Origin: Elusimicrobiales bacterium
GTDB taxonomy: Bacteria > Elusimicrobiota > Elusimicrobia > Elusimicrobiales > UBA9959
Length of the DNA stretch: 64,000 bases
Direction: 5' to 3'
Assembly (NCBI GenBank): GCA_028688015.1
Contig: JAQTZB010000001.1
Location: forward strand, 475,663-539,662
This document shows, piece after piece, positions 8,123 through 14,105 of the stretch (the first letter of the stretch is position 1; every line of letters begins with the position of its first letter). The position numbers were made by a program, and so were the translations under genes. Under the pieces are notes generated by a model. The model saw nothing but the letters and a program-made list of their open reading frames with translations, was not told the origin of the DNA and made no database searches.

Positions 8123-8799
8123 AAAAGCCGGCCGCGGCCTGCGTGGGCTCGCCGGCCCTCGGCGCCTTCCTGGCCAAGGCCCTGCCCGGCTTCTCCCTTA
8201 AAATCTATTCCTCGGCCGCGTCCTTCCTGAAGGCCCCGGCCCGCGCGCGCCTCGCAGTGATAGAGGCGGCCCTGCCCGATATGTCCGGGCGGGACCTCGT
8301 TGCCGTGCTGCGCGGCGGGAAGGCCACGGCGGGGCTGCTGCTGGTGCTGACGGGCGCTGGGCCCTATTCCCCCGCGGCAGCTGCCCTCTCCCTGGAGAAC
8401 GGGGCCGACGAATATTTCTCTTTCCCGCCAGAGCCCGCGCTGTTCCGGGCCCGCCTGCTGAACCTGCTGGCCCGCTCCGCCGCGGGCGCCGCGCCGCCCG
8501 CCAAGCCGTCCGAGTACGCCTTCGGGGCGCTGACGGTCTCGCCGGAGGCGCGCACCGCCGCGGTAGGCGGCGCCAGGGTGCGCCTGACGGCCCTGGAGTT
8601 CGACCTGCTGCTCTATTTTCTGCGCAACCCGGGGCGCGTGGTCGCCCGGACCGTGCTGCTCGAGCAGGTCTGGAAACTGGGCACGGAGGCGGGGACGCGC
8701 GCCGTGGACAAGCGCATAGAGGCCCTGCGCTCAAAGCTGGGCCGCTTCGGCTCCAAGATAAGGACTGTGTTCGGGTTGGGCTACATCTTCAAACTGTAA
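8119..8799 (+). CDS. OmpR-type winged-helix regulator with degenerate receiver
   Basis: 226 residues: receiver-like domain 1-115 and an OmpR/PhoB winged helix at about 130-226 (LTALEFDLLLYFLRNPGRVV, VDKRIEALRSKLG, IRTVFGLGYIF). The receiver lacks the N-terminal acidic pair (ACVGSP instead), has Glu49 in place of the phospho-Asp (LAVIEAALPDMSGRDL) and Phe where the Lys before Pro should be (YFSFPPEP). It therefore cannot be phosphorylated in the standard way and may be constitutive or ligand-controlled. Residues 116-128 are an Ala/Pro linker. It ends 6 bp from the convergent kinase gene; no clear terminator lies between. Confidence 0.9.
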   Translation: MKKPAAACVGSPALGAFLAKALPGFSLKIYSSAASFLKAPARARLAVIEAALPDMSGRDLVAVLRGGKATAGLLLVLTGAGPYSPAAAALSLENGADEYFSFPPEPALFRARLLNLLARSAAGAAPPAKPSEYAFGALTVSPEARTAAVGGARVRLTALEFDLLLYFLRNPGRVVARTVLLEQVWKLGTEAGTRAVDKRIEALRSKLGRFGSKIRTVFGLGYIFKL

Positions 8800-8805
8800 A
8801 TTCTT

Positions 8806-10788
8806 TCACGGCGCCGCGTTTCCCAGCGGCAGCCGCACTTCCACCACCGCCCCGCGTTCCGGCTTGTTGGCTACGCTCAGCGTGCCGCCGTGCTTTTCGG
8901 CTATGCGGCGCGCCACCGCCAGGCCGATGCCGGCCTTGCCTTTGTCCGTGGTGTTGAAAGGGGCGAAAAGCTTGTCCAGCGCTTCGCGGGCGAAGCCGGG
9001 CCCCGTGTCCTCGAAGGCGATCAGGGCTTCTCTCCCGTCCTCGGAACTTTTCAGGGTAACGCGCAGGCTGCCGCCCTGCTGCAGCCGCTCGTAGGCGTTC
9101 TTCACGAGCTGGTAGAACAGCATCTTCAGCCTCTCCGGTGAGAGGCGGGCGCGCAGGCGAGGGTTCAGGATGGCGGCGGAGACGGAGATCTTGCGCTGCT
9201 TGAAGGCGCGCTCCCACTTGTCGGTTTCCACCCGCACGAAGCCGGACAGGTCCGTTTCCTCCAGCTCCGGGGTTTCCGGGTCCAGGTATTCCTGCCAGCC
9301 CTTCAGCAAGTTAACCGAGCCCAGCAGGTTCTTGAGGCCCGGCTCCAGCGCCTTGCGCTCTGCGGCCGGGATGCGCAGGTTGAAAGCTTTCAGGTCGCGG
9401 GCCGTTTTCTCCAGGGAGGCCAGCATTTTGGCGGTGAAGTCGGCCTGCTCGCGCAGCAGCAGGCCGCTGAACTTGATATTTTTCCGGCGCAGGTCCTCGT
9501 TCTCCAGTTCCACTTCCGGGATGCGCTTGAGGTCCTTGTGCAGCGCGGCTATCTGCTGGTCGCGCGCCTCTATGGCCTTCAGCAGCCGGGAGGAATAGTC
9601 GTCGGAGGCGGCGAGCCTGGCCTTGAGCCCTTCCAGGTCGTTCTCCAGCGCCTTTATCTTAAGGGCCGCGCGCCGGGAGACCTCTTTTTCCTGTCCCCCC
9701 GCCAGTTTGGCTTCGCGCAGCAGGCCGTTGACTTTTTCTATGTCGGCGTCACGCTGCTTCAGCTCCGCCGAGAGTGCGCCCGCCTGTTCCTGGGCGGCCG
9801 CCAGGGCGCTCTTCAGCTCCGAGGCGCGCTTCTGCAGGTCGAAAACCTGGGTTACCGCCCCGGTAAAATTGTGGCGCTGTTCCTGCGCGCTCTGCGCGTG
9901 CTCGTCCGCGGCCTGCCGCAGGCGCTGCGCTTCCAGCTTGGAGGCGTCCAGGGCGCTCCGCAGCGCGGCGCAGTCTTTCAGCGCGGCGCCCAGCGAGCGC
10001 TCTTTCTCTTCCAGCGCGGCGCCCAGCGCTGCCGCGCGGGCCCGCAGCGCGGCCCGCTCCCCTGCGGAGAGGTTCTCTTTAGCGGAGGCTTCGGTCAGGG
10101 CGGCCTCGAGCGAAGCCAGCCCCTGGCGCTTGATTGCCAGCTCGGCGCGGAGGCCCGAAAGTTCGTTCTCGGAGACGGCGAGGGACGCCTTGGCGGCAGC
10201 TTCGCGCTCGGCGGCGGCGGCCAGTTCCGCGGCGGCATGCTGCGCCTCGCGGCGGTTTGTTTCCAGGCTGCCGAGGAGGTACTCGTAGACGGACTTCTGC
10301 TTGCCGGAGGCGCGGGAATCTTCTTTGAGGGTTTTCGCTATCTCCGGCAGCGAGGTGATGCCGGCGATCTGCTGCTTGAAAGTCTCTATGGCGGCTTCGC
10401 GGGCCGTCAGAGCCTCGCGCAGGCTGGCGGTCTCGGCGCGCAGGCCCTGCAGTTCGGCGTCGAGCAGGGCGCTCTCGTTCTCTTTCCTGCGCAGCTGCGT
10501 CTGCAGCTCCGAGGCGGCCAGCGCTTTGCCGGCAGCGCGGGAGAGGGTGTCCTCGTCCTTCCTGGCCGCTTCCCTGAGGTTTTCCGCTTCCGCTTTGAGC
10601 TGCCGCTCGCGGGCCCTGCTTTCGGCCAGCTGCCGCTCCAGGTGGCCGGCTTTCGAGGCTGCCAGTTCAAGGGCGTGGCGGGCTTCCGCGCGCTCTTTCT
10701 CCGAGCGGGCGGAGGCGTCCTGGGCGTCGCCTACGGCGCGCCAGAGGTAATCCATTTCCGAGTTGAACGCGTCGGAGGGGCGGCTCAC
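8806..10788 (-). CDS. Coiled-coil histidine-kinase-like ATPase without a recognisable phosphoacceptor
   Basis: 660 residues from GTG 10788, chosen because AAGGAGGG lies just upstream and the start overlaps the stop of the FliF-FliG gene (GTGA); ATG 10755 is an alternative. Residues ~15-490 are a nearly unbroken Ala/Glu/Lys/Leu-rich coiled coil. Residues ~545-655 are a HATPase_c domain: N box FYQLVKNAYERL (Asn564), FEDTGPGF (594-598 region), LFAPFNTTDKGKAGIGLAVA and EKHGGTLSV. The segment before it has no His in an H-box context, so it may pass signals by an unusual route or be a GHKL ATPase. There is no signal peptide or span, so it should be cytoplasmic, next to the FliG part of the neighbour. 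Confidence 0.85.
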   Translation of the reverse strand: MSRPSDAFNSEMDYLWRAVGDAQDASARSEKERAEARHALELAASKAGHLERQLAESRARERQLKAEAENLREAARKDEDTLSRAAGKALAASELQTQLRRKENESALLDAELQGLRAETASLREALTAREAAIETFKQQIAGITSLPEIAKTLKEDSRASGKQKSVYEYLLGSLETNRREAQHAAAELAAAAEREAAAKASLAVSENELSGLRAELAIKRQGLASLEAALTEASAKENLSAGERAALRARAAALGAALEEKERSLGAALKDCAALRSALDASKLEAQRLRQAADEHAQSAQEQRHNFTGAVTQVFDLQKRASELKSALAAAQEQAGALSAELKQRDADIEKVNGLLREAKLAGGQEKEVSRRAALKIKALENDLEGLKARLAASDDYSSRLLKAIEARDQQIAALHKDLKRIPEVELENEDLRRKNIKFSGLLLREQADFTAKMLASLEKTARDLKAFNLRIPAAERKALEPGLKNLLGSVNLLKGWQEYLDPETPELEETDLSGFVRVETDKWERAFKQRKISVSAAILNPRLRARLSPERLKMLFYQLVKNAYERLQQGGSLRVTLKSSEDGREALIAFEDTGPGFAREALDKLFAPFNTTDKGKAGIGLAVARRIAEKHGGTLSVANKPERGAVVEVRLPLGNAAP

Positions 10789-12221
10789 AGGCCCTCCTTG
10801 ATGACGATGCGCCCTTTGGCGTTGAGCTCGATGGCGGCGGAAATAATCCTGGCCCTGGCGCCGATGACCTTCTCCTCTTCGGGGCGGGTGGCCAGCATGT
10901 CCTTGACCACCAGGCGCACGTCTTCCGGCAGCAGGCGCAGCACGTTGCCCGCGGGCGTCTCGCCGGCGCCGTAGAGCGCCGCGGCCCACTCCGCGTAGGG
11001 CAGTGATACCACCAGCGGGCGCAGGTTCTTGTCGTCGAGGCGGCACAGGTCTTCGAAGGTGACCATCTTGCGGCGCAGCTCCTCGGAGCCCTTGGGATTG
11101 GCGCGAGCGAGGTTGTCCATGATCTCGCTGCGGGCGCCCTCGTCCACCAGGGACAGCAGGCGGCCCAGCTTCTCCGCGCCCTTCAGGCTTTTCTCGAGCT
11201 TCAGGCGCAGGTCGTTCTCTATCTCGTAGACGCGCTCGGGCTCGGCCTGCTTGAGGCCCAGCAAATGCGCCGAGACCGATTGCTTCTTGGCGGGCGGCAG
11301 GGCGAGCAGGATCTTGGAGGAGATGTGGGGCCTGCGGTCGGCCAGGTTGGCTATGATGATGGCGGCGTCCTCGTCGGGCAGGTCGGCGAGCAGCTCCGCG
11401 CCCTCGGCGGGCGGCAGCTTCTCCATGAATTCGAAGGCGGAGCCGGCCGTCAGCAGGCCCCCGCCGCCCGCCGCGCGGGCTTCCACGTCGATGATCTCGC
11501 CCATCTCCCCCCCGGGCCCTTCCAGGCCGGCGGTAGCGCCGCCGGGGCCGCCGCCGGCGGGGGCTGCGGGCGAAGGGGCGTTGATGCGGGCGTAGTCCAC
11601 GAAGCCTGACAGCAGTTTGGAAGCGAGGATGTAGCCGAGCACGAACAGCACGGCCAGGGCTAGCGCGCCGAAGGCGGCGGCCACCAGCACCGGCCGGATC
11701 TCCGGGGCTTCCAGGGCGTTCTTCCACCAGGGCAGCATCTCGGACTTGTCGCTTATGATGGTGTCGCCGCGGGCCTCGTTGACGCGCAGCACCTGCGCGA
11801 TCAGCAGTTTTATCGCGTTGGCGCGGGCGTCGGGGATGGACCTGTCAAAGACCAGGGAGACGGTTAGTTTCTTGACGCGGAATTCGGTGGTTTTCTGGCT
11901 TTCCTCGCGCTGCTGCTTTATGAACTCGCCGGTCTTTTCCAGGATGTTGACCGAGTTGTACCCGGGCAGGGTGAGGTTCTCCTCGGGTGTGGGGCCCGAT
12001 TCGCTCTTGCTCTTTAGGACGACCTCCCCCTCTACGGAGACGAAAGCCTGGGAGCGGCCCCGGCCGACCAGCTGCTCGAGCAGGCCGGAGACGTCGGCCT
12101 GCATGCGCGCCGACAGCTCGGCGGCCTGGGCGCTGGGCGAGGGCGCGGGCTGTTCCTGCGCGCCCGCGCTGACGGCGAAGCAAAAGACGAGAATGGCGAA
12201 AAGGCGTGAAATCGGGTTCAT
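10785..12221 (-). CDS. FliF-FliG fusion protein (minimal MS-ring/rotor)
   Basis: 478 residues. After a signal peptide or first span (1-21), residues ~38-165 match the C-terminal periplasmic part of FliF: LLEQLVGRGRSQAFVSVEGE, VKKLTVSLVFDRS and RVNEARGDTIIS (the RGD of FliF). One membrane span follows at about 176-203, then a Gly/Pro/Ala linker (~214-260). Residues ~262-478 are FliG middle plus C-terminal domains, with ELRRKMVTFEDLCRLDDKNL (382-401) and the ending IELNAKGRIVIKEGL. The FliF N-terminal ring-building motifs, the FliF tail and FliG_N are absent. The topology places FliG in the cytoplasm. It is co-transcribed with the coiled-coil kinase and faces the motAB operon. Confidence 0.85.
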   Translation of the reverse strand: MNPISRLFAILVFCFAVSAGAQEQPAPSPSAQAAELSARMQADVSGLLEQLVGRGRSQAFVSVEGEVVLKSKSESGPTPEENLTLPGYNSVNILEKTGEFIKQQREESQKTTEFRVKKLTVSLVFDRSIPDARANAIKLLIAQVLRVNEARGDTIISDKSEMLPWWKNALEAPEIRPVLVAAAFGALALAVLFVLGYILASKLLSGFVDYARINAPSPAAPAGGGPGGATAGLEGPGGEMGEIIDVEARAAGGGGLLTAGSAFEFMEKLPPAEGAELLADLPDEDAAIIIANLADRRPHISSKILLALPPAKKQSVSAHLLGLKQAEPERVYEIENDLRLKLEKSLKGAEKLGRLLSLVDEGARSEIMDNLARANPKGSEELRRKMVTFEDLCRLDDKNLRPLVVSLPYAEWAAALYGAGETPAGNVLRLLPEDVRLVVKDMLATRPEEEKVIGARARIISAAIELNAKGRIVIKEGL

Positions 12222-12317
12222 AGTTCTCTTTAATTCTATATAACGCAGGTTACAAAGTTATTACGGCGAAGTTAACGCCGCGTACCGCAGAGCCGCGAGA
12301 AGCAAAGTCGGGGGCCT

Positions 12318-12520
12318 GGCAGGGGTACTACCCCCCGAACCCTGGAAGATGGGAACCCTTGCGTCGGTTCCCCCCCGCACTGCGGATTTAGTCATGCAAA
12401 GTGTTTTCGCTTTCACGCTCGCCGGAGAAAATCCCGCTAACCCTACCAGTAATATCTAGATGAAATCCTCGGTGCGGGGCCCCCCCCTCCGCAAAGGGTT
12501 CGGGGGGCAGCACCCCTGCC
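12318..12520. repeat. Palindromic intergenic element, copy 2, with internal insertion
   Basis: Outer arms 12318-12343 and 12495-12520 pair over 26 positions with two mismatches (GGCAGGGGTACTACCCCCCG against CGGGGGGCAGCACCCCTGCC). The central hairpin is GGGAACC (12351-12357) with GGTTCCC (12366-12372). The order of blocks matches copy 1 at 2311-2433. Compared with that copy, about 95 bp are inserted near 12377-12475, bounded by a 13 nt imperfect inverted repeat (GCACTGCGGATTT and AAATCCTCGGTGC). Confidence 0.7.
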
Positions 12521-12570
12521 ACCCCTCCGTATGTTTGTTCAATGTTGTTACAGCGAGACACCAGCGGAGA

Positions 12571-12688
12571 CCGCAGGGGGTAGGGTTAGCAAAACCCTCA
12601 TGAGCCCGAGGCTTGCGTAGCGCCGAGGGCGAATGCGGAGCGAGCGCACGGTGTGCGCGAGCGCGTTTTGCGTTCCTACCCCCTGCGG
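12571..12688. repeat. Large inverted repeat, third palindrome
   Basis: Perfect 14 bp arms CCGCAGGGGGTAGG (12571-12584) and CCTACCCCCTGCGG (12675-12688). Inside them GCAAAAC and GTTTTGC pair again, and the centre has GCGCAC-GGT-GTGCGC. It is unlike the other two elements in sequence but similar in being a long GC-rich hairpin. Function unknown; a repeat-associated or terminator-like role is possible. Confidence 0.65.
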
Positions 12689-12781
12689 TAGGCCGCCAAC
12701 CACGAGCGCCCCCGGAGAAGGCATACCCTCGCCGGCCTATAATGCTTGGCGCTCCTCTCGCCCGCGGTATCCCGCCAAACT

Positions 12782-14098
12782 TCAGTTGCTCGAGGGTATT
12801 TCGATCCAGAAGAGGGCGCCGCCGCCGGGGGCCGGGGCGCAGCCGGCGGAGCCTTTGTGGAGCTCGGCGATGGATTTGACCAGGGCGAGGCCGAGGCCGG
12901 TGCCGCCGTGGCCGGGGGCGGCTGAGCCCTGCGAGAAGGGCGCGAAGAGCTTGTCGGGCTCGCCTTCTTTGAGCCCGGGGCCGGTGTCCTGCACCTCTAC
13001 GCGGAACTTGCCGCCGCCCAGCCGGGCGCGCACCGTTACTGCGCCCCCCTCCGGCGTGAATTTAATGGCGTTGGAGAGCAGGTTGGTGAGCGCGTGGGTC
13101 AACAGCTCGCGGTCCAGCAGGGCTTCGCCGGCCCCGGCGGCTTCCACCGCGAGAGTCAGCCCCTTCTCTTCGGCCTTGGGGCGCAGGAAATCGGCCGCGT
13201 CCCGCGCGAGGGCCAGGGGGTCTTCGCGGGCCGCGCGCAGTTCCATCTTGCCGCGCTCGATCTTGGCGAGGTCGAGCATCGCGGTGACGAAATTGGCCAG
13301 GCGGCCGGCGTTCTCTTTTATGCGCGTGAAGACCTCGAGGTCTTCGGGACGGAAATTCTCCTTCTCCTTGAGCAGCAGGGCCGCGTAGGTCTCTATCACG
13401 CCCAGCGGCGAGCGGAGTTCGTGCGTGACCGAGGCCGTAAAATTCTTTTTCATCGTCTCCAGCTCCAGCAGTCGGTCCGACATGGCGTTCAGAGCGGCGG
13501 CCAGCTCGGCCACCTCATCGGAGCCTGAGGCGTCCGTCTTTGCGCCGAACTTTCCCTCCCCCACCTCGGCGGCCTCGGCGGCCAGCCTCCGCAGCCTCCT
13601 GGTGAGCCTGCGGGCCAGCAGCAGCCCCAGCAAGGCGGCCACAGCCATGGCGACCAGGAAGGCGGCGGCCAGGTCGTGCCCCACTCCTGCCAGGGCCCCC
13701 CGCCGCTCCTCCTCGAGGGCCTGGACCGAGAAGTATATGCGGGCCGAAAACTTCTTCCCGCGGATTTCCTTCGGGATTACAAACTCTTTCTTGTGCGGGG
13801 CTGTCTTGCCGGCCGTGCGCACCGGGCGCGGGCCGCGGCCGATATCCACGTCGCACCAGGCGACCTCCTGCTTGGACGAGCAGACTCCGGACAGATAGTC
13901 CACCGCCATCAGCGGGTCGCCGGCGAGCTCGGCCTCGCCCAGCATCGCCGAGACGGACTGCGCCAGCGCGTCCAGCCGCGCCTGCTGCGCGGCCCGGACG
14001 GTACGGTTCTGGAAGCTGAAGAAGATAGCCGAAAGCAGCAGCGCCGCCGCCAAGGCGGCGGCCATCAGGGCCGCGCTGAGCTTGTGGAAGAGTTTCAT
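12782..14098 (-). CDS. Membrane sensor histidine kinase
   Basis: 438 residues. Span 1 at about 8-28, a periplasmic region 30-140 with two Cys (73 and 82), span 2 at about 144-163, HAMP to about 215, then HisKA with His226 in NFTASVTHELRSPLGVIET and a HATPase domain (LLSNAIKFTP, DTGPGL, LFAPFSQGS, GTGLGLALVKSI). Complete and standard. It starts 7 bp after the PorV-TPR gene on the same strand, so it is probably co-transcribed with it and may sense the envelope. No regulator gene is adjacent on this strand; the receivers at 7.4-8.8 kb are candidates for partners. Confidence 0.93.
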   Translation of the reverse strand: MKLFHKLSAALMAAALAAALLLSAIFFSFQNRTVRAAQQARLDALAQSVSAMLGEAELAGDPLMAVDYLSGVCSSKQEVAWCDVDIGRGPRPVRTAGKTAPHKKEFVIPKEIRGKKFSARIYFSVQALEEERRGALAGVGHDLAAAFLVAMAVAALLGLLLARRLTRRLRRLAAEAAEVGEGKFGAKTDASGSDEVAELAAALNAMSDRLLELETMKKNFTASVTHELRSPLGVIETYAALLLKEKENFRPEDLEVFTRIKENAGRLANFVTAMLDLAKIERGKMELRAAREDPLALARDAADFLRPKAEEKGLTLAVEAAGAGEALLDRELLTHALTNLLSNAIKFTPEGGAVTVRARLGGGKFRVEVQDTGPGLKEGEPDKLFAPFSQGSAAPGHGGTGLGLALVKSIAELHKGSAGCAPAPGGGALFWIEIPSSN

Positions 14099-14105
14099 GG
14101 CCGCG

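Larger units (their letters stand above)
12222..12781. other. 560 bp intergenic region with palindromes, no gene recognised
   Basis: Between the sensor-kinase stop (12782) and the FliF-FliG start (12221), both on the minus strand. It holds a TAGAAT -10-like hexamer for the minus strand at 12233-12238, eleven bases before the FliF-FliG ATG, plus two large palindromic elements (12318-12520 and 12571-12688). Short open frames in it have no recognisable protein similarity or convincing ribosome sites. It is by far the longest non-coding stretch of the window. Confidence 0.8.

Noticed and set aside
9500-10750. Tandem repeats in the coiled-coil kinase DNA
   Set aside because: The apparent repetitiveness is from Ala/Glu/Lys heptads and GC-rich codons, not from exact DNA repeats.
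10789-11727. N-terminal extension of the coiled-coil kinase into the FliF-FliG region
   Set aside because: The extension is Arg/Pro/Gly-rich out-of-frame translation of FliF-FliG. GTG 10788 has a strong ribosome site and the usual stop/start overlap.
12401-12780. Small protein genes in the 560 bp intergenic region
   Set aside because: Short open frames exist but have no ribosome site, no family similarity and overlap the palindromes.
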